DNA from: Vogesella aquatica | Lineage (GTDB): Bacteria; Pseudomonadota; Gammaproteobacteria; Burkholderiales; Chromobacteriaceae | DNA length: 64,000 nt | Reading direction: 5' to 3' | NCBI RefSeq assembly: GCF_028548455.1 | Contig: NZ_JAQQLF010000008.1 | Location: forward strand, 124,001-188,000 | In this document: positions 50,584 to 59,949 of the stretch, piece after piece | Position numbering within the stretch: the first letter of the stretch is position 1 | Layout: each line of letters opens with the position of its first letter | Notes under the pieces: model-generated | Database searches by the model: none | What the model was told of the DNA's origin: nothing | Seen by the model: only the letters and a program-made list of their open reading frames with translations | Position numbers and translations under genes: made by a program

Positions 50584-50607
50584 TAAAAAAGCCCGGCAAG
50601 CCGGGCT
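50584..50607 (-). terminator. terminator of the LysR gene
   Basis: Minus strand stem AGCCCGGC/GCCGGGCT (50590-50597 with 50600-50607) and a T-run; 21 bp after the lysR stop. Confidence 0.9.
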
Positions 50608-50628
50608 GTGGGCGACACTGCAGCGGGT

Positions 50629-51597
50629 TTACAGGCCCAGGTGCATGCGCAGCGCTTCGCGCTTGGCCGACAGGTCTACGCCTGGCAGGTCGGCAATAAT
50701 GTCCGGGTGGTCCAGCAGTTTTTCCACCGCAAAATCGACAAACACGCGGGTACGCGGCGCAATGTGGTCGCGGTGCGGGAAGCAGATATAGATGGAGCGC
50801 TCCATCGATACGTAGTCGGTCAGTACCGCCTGCAGGCGGCCAGCACGCACGTCGGCCAGCACTTCGTGCCCCGGCAGCTGCGCCACGCCCAGGCCCAGGC
50901 GGGCCATTTCCACCACCGAATCCACATCGTTCACCGTGTAGGTACCGGTCACCTCCAGCGGAATACGCTCGCCATTGCGTTCGAACTCCCACTTGTACAG
51001 CCGGCCCGAGGTCGGGAACTGGAAGTTGATACAGTCGTGCGCCGACAGCTCTTCCGGGCTGCGCGGCTTGCCGTGCTCGGCCCAGTAGGCCGGCGAGGCC
51101 ACCACGTATTGCGGGATATGCGCCAGATGGCGTGCCACCATGCGGCTATCGGGCATCATGCCCACACGCACGCCTACGTCGTAACCGTCTTCGATCAGAT
51201 CGCTGAAATGATCGTCCATGCCAAAGAACACACGGATCTTCGGATAGCGCTGGCAGAATTCTTCCATCAGCGGCAGGATGAAGCGTCGGCCGAAAGCATT
51301 AGGCAAACTGATGCGTAGATGGCCAGCGGGCTCGTCGCGGCTGGCTTTGAGCTGGTTGATAGCCGAATCCAGGTTGTTTACCGGGCCTCGGCACTGTGCA
51401 TAAAAACGGCGACCGTCTTCAGTCAGTGTCAGCTGGCGGGTGGTGCGGTTGAACAAACGCACCTCCAGCTCTTGCTCCAGACGGGCAATACTCTGGCTGA
51501 CGGCAGCTGGCGAGACGCCCAGCTTGCGAGCAGCATCGGAAAAGCTGCCGTTCTCAGCAGTGGTCATGAAGACCATTAGCGCTTTTAAAGTATCCAT
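50629..51597 (-). CDS. LysR-family transcriptional regulator
   Basis: 322 aa. N-terminal winged HTH (DAARKLGVSPAAVSQSIARLE, about 21-41) and a C-terminal LysR substrate domain with conserved GHLRISLPNAFGRRF opening. The inducer is unknown. It has its own terminator before the PuuB-like gene, so the two are separate units, although it could still regulate that gene. Confidence 0.93.
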   Translation of the reverse strand: MDTLKALMVFMTTAENGSFSDAARKLGVSPAAVSQSIARLEQELEVRLFNRTTRQLTLTEDGRRFYAQCRGPVNNLDSAINQLKASRDEPAGHLRISLPNAFGRRFILPLMEEFCQRYPKIRVFFGMDDHFSDLIEDGYDVGVRVGMMPDSRMVARHLAHIPQYVVASPAYWAEHGKPRSPEELSAHDCINFQFPTSGRLYKWEFERNGERIPLEVTGTYTVNDVDSVVEMARLGLGVAQLPGHEVLADVRAGRLQAVLTDYVSMERSIYICFPHRDHIAPRTRVFVDFAVEKLLDHPDIIADLPGVDLSAKREALRMHLGL

Positions 51598-52005
51598 TGG
51601 GCTATCTCGCAGATGACATATAACAGGTGTAGGAAAACACCCTATTTAAAAATGGCTTTGGGGTAAAGCTTGGTGAAATTGACAGTTTCACTGACAAATA
51701 ATAGGACAAAACCAGAATCGCTTAAAGATATTTTCGCATTTCCTGTCAAATGACGTCATATCACGCACAAATACCCTTAGTCACCCGCCATTGGGCCAGT
51801 TTTCCCCCGTCCAAATAGCCAGTTTGCAAAGTGATGCGCTTTTGCAACAAGCCTGACGAGCGCAGAGGCCGGTTTTATGTAAGGGCAATACCCAGCCAGA
51901 TAGCAGCCATTACATTTACTCATCAATAAGAGAAGAATTGTTGGGCCTGCTACGACCCTTGGTTAAGATAAGGGTTCAATACATAAAACATAAAAGGGGA
52001 ACAGG
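51598..52005. other. 408-bp A+T-rich divergent gap, no gene seen
   Basis: Lies between lysR (minus) and the LuxR-type gene (plus). A TTGACA occurs at 51679-51684 but without a convincing -10. A small ACCCTT/AAGGGT hairpin lies about 30 bp before the LuxR-type start. No open frame or RNA gene could be supported. Confidence 0.4.
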
Positions 52006-52680
52006 ATGTCGAAAGGTATACCTTTTGCGTCTGGCTCAATCTCCGCAGGTCTGTCACACACTCAGCTTTGCCAGCTTCTAGAGTGGATCCACAGCCTGCC
52101 GCAGATGGCAGACGAGAGAGAACTGCACGCTTTCCTGCACACGCTAGCTAGCGACAATGCGGTCGCTGCCCTGTGGATTATTCATGGCTCGGCCACGCCG
52201 CAAGGCTGGACGGCCAACCCGCGCACACTGGGCCAGCCAGCTGCTTGTCATAGCCACGACTGGCAGCGGCTGCCAGCCGATATCGGCAGCGAAGTGCAAT
52301 TTACCTGGCTGGCCCACACCAGCCCGGCTACCGCCTGCTTTGCCATGCACCGCGATGGCCTGGCCACCCTGTTGTACGTGCAACCGCGCGTGGCCGATGA
52401 CGCCGCTACCCTGCGCATGCTGGGCGGCCTGTTGCCACATCTGCACCCCACGCTGCAGCGTCTGGCACCGGCCCCTGGCAGCAGCAACCCGCTGTCGCAC
52501 CGCGAGAAGGACATCTTCCACTGGATGATGCGCGGCAAGACCAATTGGGAAATCGCCACCATCCTGGATATCAGCGAGCGCACGGTGAAATTCCACGCGG
52601 CCAACATCATCCGCAAGCTGGAAGCCAATAACCGCACCCACGCCATTGTGCTGGGCATCCAGAAAGGCCTGGCGGCCTGA
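52006..52680 (+). CDS. LuxR-type HTH transcriptional regulator (solo)
   Basis: 224 aa. The C-terminal GerE/LuxR HTH (about 162-221) is well conserved: LSHREKDIFHWMMRGKTNWE, then IATILDISERTVKFHAANII. The N-terminal ~150 residues are not clearly an acyl-homoserine-lactone-binding domain, since its usual Trp/Tyr/Asp signature is not obvious. No luxI-type synthase is nearby. GGGGAACAGG precedes the ATG. Terminator follows. Confidence 0.85.
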   Translation: MSKGIPFASGSISAGLSHTQLCQLLEWIHSLPQMADERELHAFLHTLASDNAVAALWIIHGSATPQGWTANPRTLGQPAACHSHDWQRLPADIGSEVQFTWLAHTSPATACFAMHRDGLATLLYVQPRVADDAATLRMLGGLLPHLHPTLQRLAPAPGSSNPLSHREKDIFHWMMRGKTNWEIATILDISERTVKFHAANIIRKLEANNRTHAIVLGIQKGLAA

Positions 52681-52744
52681 AAAGGGCCTGTTAACACTAT
52701 TTCTTGCCAAGGCGCGGGCCCCAGGCAGGACATTGCCCTATCCG

Positions 52745-52779
52745 GCCGTGCTTGACGCTCGTCAACGCACGGCTTTTTT
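52745..52779 (+). terminator. terminator of the LuxR-type gene
   Basis: Stem GCCGTGC+TTGA/TCAA+GCACGGC (52745-52755 with 52762-52773, one bulge), then T6. Confidence 0.88.
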
Positions 52780-52827
52780 ACGCTGGTCAGAATTGCGCTC
52801 CTGCTCTAATCACCCCCGAAAGCACGC

Positions 52828-54003
52828 ATGTCCCGCTCCCTTTTTGCTCCCCTCGTCATCCGTGGCCGTGAACTCCTGCCCATCGTGCAAGGAGGCATGG
52901 GCGTGGGCATCTCCGCCAAACAGCTGGCCGGCGCCGTGGCGCGGGCGGGCGGCCTGGGCACCGTGGCCAGCGTGGACCTGCGCCATCTGCACGATGACCT
53001 GATGGCCGATGCGGCCAACCAGCACGGCCAGGAAGGCATCAACCGCCTGAACCTGATCGCGCTGGACCGCGAAATCAAGGGCGCACTGGCGCGGGCGGAA
53101 GGGCACGGCATGGTAGCGGTGAACGTGATGAAGGCGGTAGACAACCACGCCGCGCTGGTACGCCAGGCGTGCGAATCGGGCGCCCACGCGGTGGTGATGG
53201 GGGCCGGCCTGCCGCTGGACCTGCCGGAAATGACCGCCAGCCACCCCGACGTGGCGCTGATTCCCATCCTGTCCGAATCGCGCGGTATCGGTATCGTGCT
53301 CAAACGCTGGATGAAAAAGGGCCGCCTGCCGGACGCCATCGTGATCGAGCACCCCAATCACGCCGGTGGCCACCTGGGCGCGGCGCGCATTGCCGACGTG
53401 GGCGATAGCAAATTCGACTTTGCCCGCGTGCTGGAAGAATCCTTCGCGCTGTTCAAAGACCTGGGGCTGGAGCGCGAGCGCGTACCGCTGATCGTGGCCG
53501 GCGGTGTCAACAGCCACGAAAAAGTACAGACCTACCTGAACGGCTACGGTGCCAGCGCCGTGCAGATCGGCACCGCCTTTGCCGTGACCAGCGACGGCGA
53601 TGCCCACATCAACTTCAAGCGCACACTGGCCGGTGCCAGCCGCGACGATATTGCCGAATTCATGTCGGTAGCCGGCCTGCCGGCGCGCGGCGTGCTGACG
53701 CCGTTCCTCAAGAGCTACCTCAAGCGCGAAGACAAGCTGCAGGCCAACGCCAAAGCCGACCCGGCGCGCTGCACGCAGGCGCTGAACTGCCTGACCGTAT
53801 GCGGCCTGCGCGACGGCCTGGCCAAGGTGGGCCAGTTCTGCATCGACCTCAAACTGGCGGCCGCCTTCCGTGGCGAGGTCAGCAAGGGGCTGTTCTTCCG
53901 CGGCGCCGACCCGCTGCCGTTTGGCGATGCCATCCGCAGCGCCAGCGAAACCATGCACTACTTCCTGACCGGCGAAAAACCACTGGACCTGCAGCCGGTA
54001 TAA
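52828..54003 (+). CDS. nitronate monooxygenase family protein (2-nitropropane dioxygenase-like)
   Basis: 391-aa FMN protein of the NMO/2-NPD TIM-barrel group. QGGMGVGISAKQLAGAVARAGG near the N-terminus, EHPNHAGGHLG around the conserved His, and VAGGV...GASAVQIGTAF phosphate-binding parts are typical. The extra C-terminal part with CTQALNCLTVCG suggests a longer subgroup. Likely oxidises nitronates or a related compound; true substrate unknown. Followed by an inverted motif pair. Confidence 0.85.
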   Translation: MSRSLFAPLVIRGRELLPIVQGGMGVGISAKQLAGAVARAGGLGTVASVDLRHLHDDLMADAANQHGQEGINRLNLIALDREIKGALARAEGHGMVAVNVMKAVDNHAALVRQACESGAHAVVMGAGLPLDLPEMTASHPDVALIPILSESRGIGIVLKRWMKKGRLPDAIVIEHPNHAGGHLGAARIADVGDSKFDFARVLEESFALFKDLGLERERVPLIVAGGVNSHEKVQTYLNGYGASAVQIGTAFAVTSDGDAHINFKRTLAGASRDDIAEFMSVAGLPARGVLTPFLKSYLKREDKLQANAKADPARCTQALNCLTVCGLRDGLAKVGQFCIDLKLAAAFRGEVSKGLFFRGADPLPFGDAIRSASETMHYFLTGEKPLDLQPV

Positions 54004-54019
54004 ACACCCGCCTTACTGC

Positions 54020-54068
54020 TGCGGCCAACCCTACCCGTGCTGCGGCAGCGTGGTCAGGGTTGGCCGCA
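54020..54068. repeat. inverted pair of the TGCGGCCAACCCT motif after the NMO gene
   Basis: 13-bp perfect arms (54020-54032 and 54056-54068) around 23 nt, then TTTGTT. Placed in the 116-bp gap after the NMO gene and likely works as its 3' end structure. Confidence 0.8.
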
Positions 54069-54119
54069 TTTGTTACAGTGGGGTGCTTCCGTCATGTAAC
54101 CCCTTTACTACGCCCTGCC

Positions 54120-55475
54120 ATGACCGCCTTCACCAGCTGTAACCCCGCCTCCGGCGAAGTCGTCTTCACCCGCCCGATTGCCAGCAGCGAGCAACTGGCC
54201 AGCCAGCTGGCGGCCCTGCGGTGCGCCCAGCACGCCTGGGCCCACCTGGATACCGCCACCCGCGCCAGCCGCCTGCTGCGCCTGGCCGATGCGCTGAGCG
54301 CGCACCGCCACGCGCTGGCCGCGCTGGTATCGCTGGAGGTGGGCAAGCTGGAACGCGAATGCCTGGCCGAGATCGATAAATCAGCCCAGCTGATCCGCTA
54401 CTACGCCGAGCTGGCACCCACGCTGCTGGCGCCCAAAGACATCCCGACCCAGGCCAGCCGTAGCGGCGTGGCCTTCGAGCCCTTGGGCCTGGTGCTGGCC
54501 ATCATGCCGTGGAACTACCCGGTGTGGCAGGTACTGCGCTTTGCCATCCCGGCGCTGATGGCCGGCAACGGCTGCCTGGTGAAACCGGCACCGTCGGTAC
54601 CGCAATGCACGGCGCTGCTGCTGGATATCGTGCACGAAGCCGGGCTGGACGTGCTGGACGTGGCCTGGATCAACCACGACATGGCCGAAGACGCCATCAA
54701 GGGCTGCGACGCGGTGGCGTTTACCGGCTCCACCAGCGCCGGCCGCCAGGTGGCCGCGCTGGCCGGCCGCCACCTGAAGAAAACCGTGCTGGAGCTGGGC
54801 GGCAGCAACCCGTTTATCGTGCTGGCCGACGCCGACATCGACGCCGCCGCGCAGGAAGCCGCCCATTCGCGCTACCGCGATGCCGGCCAGAGCTGCAACG
54901 CCGCCAAGCGCATGATCGTGGTACCCGAGATTGCCGACGCCTTCATCGCGCGCTTTCTGCAACACGTGGCCGCGCTGCGCCCCGGCCACCCGGCCGACGA
55001 GCACACCACGCTGGCACCACTGGCGCGCGCCGATTTGCGCGAAGCGCTGCACGCCCAGGTGCTGGACGCGGTGAGCCACGGCGCCAGCCTGCTGGCCGGC
55101 GGCGTAATGCCGCACGGTGCCGGCTTCTTTTACCCCGCCACGGTGCTGGACCACGTTAGCCCCGCCTGCCGCGTGTACCAGGAAGAAGTGTTCGGCCCGG
55201 TGGCCACCATCCTGCGCGCCCGCGACGAGGCCGACGCGCTGCGCCTGGCCAACGACACGCCGTTCGGCCTGGGCGCCAGCATTTTCAGCGCCGATGTGGA
55301 ACGCGCCTGGCAGCTGGGCCGCGAGATCGAGGCCGGCGCGGTGTTCATCAACCGCTACACCAGCTCCGACCTGCGGCTGCCGTTTGGCGGCGTGAAAGCT
55401 TCCGGCTACGGCCGCGAGCTGTCCGAGTTCGGCCTGTACGAGTTCGTGAACGTGAAAACCTACTGGCAAAAGTGA
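54120..55475 (+). CDS. aldehyde dehydrogenase, succinate-semialdehyde type (Sad/YneI-like)
   Basis: 451-aa NAD(P)-dependent aldehyde dehydrogenase. Catalytic Cys259 (DAGQSCNAAKR) and Glu225 (LELGGSNPF), MPWNYPVWQ cofactor loop, GSTSAGR. Length and the N-terminus missing about 20 residues relative to GabD match the Sad/YneI group, which oxidises succinate semialdehyde. With the PuuB-like oxidase nearby this could serve putrescine or GABA breakdown, but the genes are not in one operon. The frame is open upstream, but the ATG at 54120 fits the family. Confidence 0.88.
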   Translation: MTAFTSCNPASGEVVFTRPIASSEQLASQLAALRCAQHAWAHLDTATRASRLLRLADALSAHRHALAALVSLEVGKLERECLAEIDKSAQLIRYYAELAPTLLAPKDIPTQASRSGVAFEPLGLVLAIMPWNYPVWQVLRFAIPALMAGNGCLVKPAPSVPQCTALLLDIVHEAGLDVLDVAWINHDMAEDAIKGCDAVAFTGSTSAGRQVAALAGRHLKKTVLELGGSNPFIVLADADIDAAAQEAAHSRYRDAGQSCNAAKRMIVVPEIADAFIARFLQHVAALRPGHPADEHTTLAPLARADLREALHAQVLDAVSHGASLLAGGVMPHGAGFFYPATVLDHVSPACRVYQEEVFGPVATILRARDEADALRLANDTPFGLGASIFSADVERAWQLGREIEAGAVFINRYTSSDLRLPFGGVKASGYGRELSEFGLYEFVNVKTYWQK

Positions 55476-55529
55476 ACTGGTGGGTAACGGGGCGGTCGCA
55501 TCGCACTGTTGCTTTCACTTGCCGCCACC

Positions 55530-56177
55530 ATGCTGCCTACCCGCCGCCGTTCGCTTAAAACCACACCACGCAGCAGCTGGCTGCGCATCGCGCTGGCCGC
55601 CCAGCAGCTGCAGCACGGCACGCTAGGCGAGGTCATCGGCCGCCACCCGCGCCAGCAGCTCACCTGGCTGGGGCTGTTGGCCGCACCGCTGCTGTTACCG
55701 GTAGCCATCCCCGGCATGGCCACCACAGTAGGGGCGTTTTGCCTGCTGGTCGCGCTGTCTGTCGCGCTGGCCCGCCCCTTTCCGCTGCCCGCCTGGCTGG
55801 GCCGCCGCCATGTCCCGCCCGCCTTGCATGGCCCGCTGCACCGCGTCCTGCACCGCCTGGCCGGCGTGCTGGGGCGCATCAGCCAGCCGCGCCTGCTGGC
55901 CCTGAGCGGCCCGCGCTGGCGCTGGCTGAACGGCGGCATGCTGGCGCTGGCCGGTGCATCGATGATGACGCCAATGCCGCTGGTGTCGTTCGACAACGTG
56001 GTACCCGCCGCCGCCATCGCCCTGCTGGCCTGGGGCCTGCGCGTGCGCGACGGCGGCCTGCTGCTGGCCGGCTATGTGGCTACCGTGCTGGCCTGGCTCT
56101 ACGTGGGGCTACTGTGGTGGGCCGGGGCGGAAATCTTGCTATGGCTGGCGCAGCGCCTGCCGGGCGGCTGGCTATAG
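55530..56177 (+). CDS. ExoD family membrane protein
   Basis: 215 aa with several hydrophobic helices in the ExoD arrangement; typical are IPGMATTVGAFCLLVALSVA and LSGPRWRWLNGGMLALAGAS. ExoD was first linked to exopolysaccharide and alkaline tolerance in rhizobia; molecular role unknown. A TTG at 55509 seven codons upstream is an alternative start; neither has a good ribosome site. Confidence 0.78.
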   Translation: MLPTRRRSLKTTPRSSWLRIALAAQQLQHGTLGEVIGRHPRQQLTWLGLLAAPLLLPVAIPGMATTVGAFCLLVALSVALARPFPLPAWLGRRHVPPALHGPLHRVLHRLAGVLGRISQPRLLALSGPRWRWLNGGMLALAGASMMTPMPLVSFDNVVPAAAIALLAWGLRVRDGGLLLAGYVATVLAWLYVGLLWWAGAEILLWLAQRLPGGWL

Positions 56178-56251
56178 GGCTGCCACCGCCCGCGCCTTGC
56201 GCGTATCATCGTGCTTTTATGCATACGCCCACGCAGGCACAGGAACCCCAC

Positions 56252-56875
56252 ATGAGCAAGATCACCCTGTTCGGCAACCGTCTTTCCGGCCACAGCTACA
56301 AAGTGCGCCTGGCCCTGGTACTGGGCGATGTATCGCACGAATACCGCCACGTGTCGCTGAGCCTGCCGCGCGAAGAACGCGACGCCGACTTCCGCGCCGC
56401 CAGCCGCTGGGACGAAGTACCAGCCCTGGTGGTGGACGGCGAGCCCATGGTGCAATCCAACGCCATCCTGCAATGGCTGGCCGAAAGCGAAGGCGTACTG
56501 GCCGGCCAGCCCGGCGAGCGCCAGGGCATTCGCGAATGGCTGAGCTGGGAGGCCAACCGCATTGGCTTTTCGCTGCCCAACCTGCGCTACGCGCGCAAGT
56601 TTGCCCCACTGGATGCGGGTGCCGACGCCTGGCTGGAGGCTCGCACCCGCCGCGACCTGGACGTACTGAATGCCCACCTGGCAGGCCAGGCTTACCTATT
56701 GCCCAGCGGTCTGACCATTGCCGACCTGTCGGCCAGCGCCTACCTGTGGCTGATCGACGACGCCGGCCTGACGCTGGACGCCTGGCCGCATGTGGCCGCC
56801 TGGCTGGCGCGCATCGCTGCGCAGCCGGGCTGGGAACACCCGGCCACGCTGATGGCACCGGATATCGACGAGTAA
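56252..56875 (+). CDS. glutathione S-transferase family protein
   Basis: 207 aa. N-terminal thioredoxin-like domain (LFGNRLSGHSYKVRLAL, cis-Pro in EVPALVVDG, then MVQSNAILQWLAE for glutathione) and an all-helical C-terminal domain (LTIADLSASAYLWL). Ser12 or Tyr16 is the likely catalytic residue. Substrate unknown. AGGA lies 7 nt before the ATG; an ATG at 56219 would add 11 residues. Confidence 0.9.
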   Translation: MSKITLFGNRLSGHSYKVRLALVLGDVSHEYRHVSLSLPREERDADFRAASRWDEVPALVVDGEPMVQSNAILQWLAESEGVLAGQPGERQGIREWLSWEANRIGFSLPNLRYARKFAPLDAGADAWLEARTRRDLDVLNAHLAGQAYLLPSGLTIADLSASAYLWLIDDAGLTLDAWPHVAAWLARIAAQPGWEHPATLMAPDIDE

Positions 56876-56883
56876 ACCCCGCC

Positions 56884-57225
56884 ATGGTGCAGCCGCAGCG
56901 CATCTGGCTACAGCACGCAGCACCGGCCAAACCCATGCCGGGTGCGCCGTGCAATGGCTGTGGCGTGTGCTGCGCCGCCGCGCCCTGCCCGCTATCGCGC
57001 CTGCTGCTGGGCCACCGCCACGGCGCCTGCCCGGCGCTGCAATGGCAGGCCGCCGATACCCGCTACGGCTGCGGCCTGCTGCTGGCGCCGCGCCACTACC
57101 TGCGCTGGCTACCCGCCGCCGCCGCGCCGCTATTCCAGCGCCTGGCGCGCCGCTACCTGGCCATAGGCCACGGTTGTGATGCCTACGTCGAAGCCCGCCC
57201 CGAAACGGAAGCCCAAGATGACTGA
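56884..57225 (+). CDS. small Cys-rich protein (YkgJ-like, CxxCxxCC)
   Basis: 113 aa. The N-terminal cluster CNGCGVCCAAAPCPLS followed by further Cys residues (GACPALQW, RYGCGLLL, GHGCDAYV) is the pattern of YkgJ-type iron- or zinc-chelating proteins. Eight bases after the GST stop and overlapping the next gene by 8 bp, so translation is likely coupled. It may bind a metal or Fe-S cluster for the following oxidase, but this is an inference. Confidence 0.7.
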   Translation: MVQPQRIWLQHAAPAKPMPGAPCNGCGVCCAAAPCPLSRLLLGHRHGACPALQWQAADTRYGCGLLLAPRHYLRWLPAAAAPLFQRLARRYLAIGHGCDAYVEARPETEAQDD

Positions 57226-58600
57226 TCTGCACGCCCGCCTGGCCGCCATTGTGGGTGCGGCCAACCTGCTTACCGACCCGCACGACCTGGCCCCGGCGGT
57301 GACCGACATGCGTGGCCGCTATACCGGCCTGCCGCTGGCAATGGCGCTACCGGCCAGCCGCGACGAAGTGACCGCACTCGTCACCTTGTGCGCAGCGGAA
57401 GGCATCGCCATCGTGCCGCAAGGCGGCAATACCTCCACTTGCGGGGCTGCCACACCGGACACCAGCGGCCGCCAGCTGATCATCGGCCTGCGTCGCATGC
57501 AGCGCGTGCGCCATATCGATGCGGCCAACCTGTCGATCACCGTGGACGCCGGCTGCACGCTGGCCCAGGTACAGCAGGCGGCCGCCAGCGTGGGGCGGCT
57601 GTTTCCGCTGTCGCTGGCCAGCGAAGGCAGCTGCCAGATCGGCGGCAACCTGTCCACCAACGCCGGCGGCCTGGCGGTGCTGCGCTACGGCACCATGCGC
57701 GAGCTGACGCTGGGGCTGGAGGTGGTATTACCGGACGGCACGCTGCTGGACGCGCTGTCCGCACTGCGCAAGGACACCACCGGGCTGGACGTGAAGCAGC
57801 TATTCATCGGCGCAGAAGGCCAGCTGGGGCTGATTACCGGCGCTACGCTCAAGCTGTTTGCACTGCCCACCGCCTACAGCACCGCGCTGCTGGCGGTAGA
57901 CAGCGCCGAGGCCGCCATCGCCGCGCTGAACGCGCTGCAGGCACGCTTTGGCGACCGCCTGACCACCTTCGAGATGATCTCCGAACCTTGCCAGCGCATC
58001 TCCGAGCGCCACAAGCCCGGCTGCATGCCGTTCTTTGCGCCGTGGGCGCTGCTGGTGGAGCTGTCCGACGGCGGCGAGCCGGCCGCGCTGCAAGCCAGCT
58101 TCGAACAGTGGCTGGGTGGCCAAGACTTCCACGATGGCGTGCTGGCGCAAAGCGAGACCGAACGCGCCAGCCTGTGGCAGCTGCGCGAAGACATCTCCGA
58201 CATGCAAAAGCGCGAAGGCCCCAGCATCAAGCACGATATCGGCGTGCCAAGCTCGGCCATCCCCGCCTTTCTGGCCAGCTGCGGTGCCGCGCTGGACGCG
58301 GCCTTCCCCGGTGTGCGCATCGTCGCCTTCGGCCACGCCGGCGACGGCAACCTGCACTACAACATCAGCTACACCCGCCCCGGCAACGCCGAACTGTTTA
58401 CCGACGAGGACGCGGTCAACGCCATTGTCTACGAACACGTGTACCGCTACCGTGGCACGCTGGCAGCCGAGCACGGCATAGGCCAGCTGAAGGCGCACTG
58501 GCTGTCGCAGTACAAAGACCCGGTAGCGCTGGCCATTATGCGCGGCATCAAGCAGCAGCTGGACCCGCACAGCATCATGAACCCGGGGCGTTGGCTGTAA
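57218..58600 (+). CDS. FAD-binding oxidase, GlcD / D-2-hydroxyacid dehydrogenase type
   Basis: 460 aa of the VAO/PCMH flavoprotein family with FAD_binding_4 and FAD-oxidase C domains. VPQGGNTSTCGA and GGNLSTNAGG bind FAD; IVAFGHAGDGNLHYNIS and AEHGIGQLKAHWL are typical of D-lactate, glycolate and D-2-hydroxyglutarate dehydrogenases. The start ATG lies inside the end of the Cys-rich gene. Exact substrate unknown. Two motif copies (57257, 57521), both read in frame as AANL. Confidence 0.9.
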   Translation: MTDLHARLAAIVGAANLLTDPHDLAPAVTDMRGRYTGLPLAMALPASRDEVTALVTLCAAEGIAIVPQGGNTSTCGAATPDTSGRQLIIGLRRMQRVRHIDAANLSITVDAGCTLAQVQQAAASVGRLFPLSLASEGSCQIGGNLSTNAGGLAVLRYGTMRELTLGLEVVLPDGTLLDALSALRKDTTGLDVKQLFIGAEGQLGLITGATLKLFALPTAYSTALLAVDSAEAAIAALNALQARFGDRLTTFEMISEPCQRISERHKPGCMPFFAPWALLVELSDGGEPAALQASFEQWLGGQDFHDGVLAQSETERASLWQLREDISDMQKREGPSIKHDIGVPSSAIPAFLASCGAALDAAFPGVRIVAFGHAGDGNLHYNISYTRPGNAELFTDEDAVNAIVYEHVYRYRGTLAAEHGIGQLKAHWLSQYKDPVALAIMRGIKQQLDPHSIMNPGRWL

Positions 58601-58728
58601 ACGCTACGCTACAGGCTGACGCTGCCGCCGGCATGACATGCGCCCTGTATACCGGTATCCGAAAAGCATTGTTTTGTCAGGACAGATGGCTATCCTGAAT
58701 ATTGATTATTTCGATAAAAGGCTGCTGC

Positions 58729-59910
58729 ATGTCCTGCCTCATCGACCCATCAGGGCTGGTAAACACCCTGCTGACTAGCGTACCGATCGGCATTGCCGTG
58801 CTGGACGCCGATTTCCGTTACCTGCATATCAACCAGCGGCTGGCGGATTCCAATGGTCTGCCCCCGTCAGCCCATATCGGTCGCCGCCCGCGTGACGTGA
58901 TACCCGACGCCGGCCCTGCGCTGGAGGCGATCATGCAGGCGGTACAAAGCAGTGGCAAGGCACGTACGCGCTTTGCCGCCAGCGCCGAGATCCCGCCCGG
59001 CTCCGGCCAGTTGCGGCACTGGGAAGCCAGCTACCACCCGCTGCCCATGCCCGATGGCCAGCCCTGCGGCATTGTCGCCATGGTAGAAGACGTGACCGCC
59101 CGCTACGAAGCCGAACGGGTACAGCGCGAAAACGAAGGCCACCTGCGCCGCGTGCTGGACAATCTGTTTGCCTTTGTCGGCGTACTGGCCACGGACGGCA
59201 CCTTGCAAAGTGCCAACCGTGCGCCGCTGGACGCCGCCGGCATACGCATCGAAGACGTCCGCGGGCTGAAGTTCTGGGACTGCCCCTGGTGGAACTATTC
59301 CCCGCAGATACAGGCACAGATACAGCACGCGGTACTGCGCGCGGCCTGCGGTGAGGTATCCCGCTTTGATGTGGTGGTACGCCTGGCCGACAACGCGCTG
59401 ACGCCTATCGACTTCATGCTGGCACCTCTGCGCGACGAATACGGCCGCATTACCCACCTGATTCCGTCGGCCATTGATATCAGCGCGCGCATGCGCAGCG
59501 AAGACGCACTGCGGCAAAACGAAGCGCTACTGCGCCAAGTGGTAGAGGCGATTCCGGACGGGCTGATGATGGTAGACGATGCCGGGCTGATCCGGCTGGT
59601 CAACAGCCGCATGGAAAGCCTGTTCGGCTACCCGCGCGCCACCCTGCTGGGGCAGCATTTCAGCTATTTGCTATCGGAAGCGCAGCGTGCACAGCACCAA
59701 GGCAAGATGAAGCAATACCTGCAAAGCCCGGCAAGCCGCCATATGGCAGACAGCCAGGTGCTGCAAGCCAGACGGCGTGATGGCAGCCTGTTTCCGTGCA
59801 AGATAGGCTTGTCACCGCTGATGGTGGGTAACAAGCCACACGTACTGGCATCCATTAGCGAGCTTGGCCAGCCCGAAGACGGAGGACAACATCAGCCCGA
59901 GCCTGGCTGA
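58729..59910 (+). CDS. multi-PAS domain protein without an output domain
   Basis: 393 aa with three PAS-type modules, roughly 8-125 (IGIAVLDADFRYLHINQRL), 138-255, and 262-380 (IPDGLMMVDDAGLIRLVNSRMESLFGYPRATLLGQ). The protein ends right after the third PAS; no kinase, GGDEF, EAL or HTH follows in any frame before the small RNA region. It may be a truncated sensor or a small-ligand sensor acting by protein contact. AAGG lies 7 nt before the ATG. Confidence 0.8.
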   Translation: MSCLIDPSGLVNTLLTSVPIGIAVLDADFRYLHINQRLADSNGLPPSAHIGRRPRDVIPDAGPALEAIMQAVQSSGKARTRFAASAEIPPGSGQLRHWEASYHPLPMPDGQPCGIVAMVEDVTARYEAERVQRENEGHLRRVLDNLFAFVGVLATDGTLQSANRAPLDAAGIRIEDVRGLKFWDCPWWNYSPQIQAQIQHAVLRAACGEVSRFDVVVRLADNALTPIDFMLAPLRDEYGRITHLIPSAIDISARMRSEDALRQNEALLRQVVEAIPDGLMMVDDAGLIRLVNSRMESLFGYPRATLLGQHFSYLLSEAQRAQHQGKMKQYLQSPASRHMADSQVLQARRRDGSLFPCKIGLSPLMVGNKPHVLASISELGQPEDGGQHQPEPG

Positions 59911-59949
59911 GGCAGAGCACGGCAGCAAAGCGGGAGCAAAAGCGACAGG

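Noticed and set aside
51679..51684. TTGACA as a promoter -35 in the lysR-luxR gap
   Set aside because: No -10 of reasonable quality at 16-18 bp.
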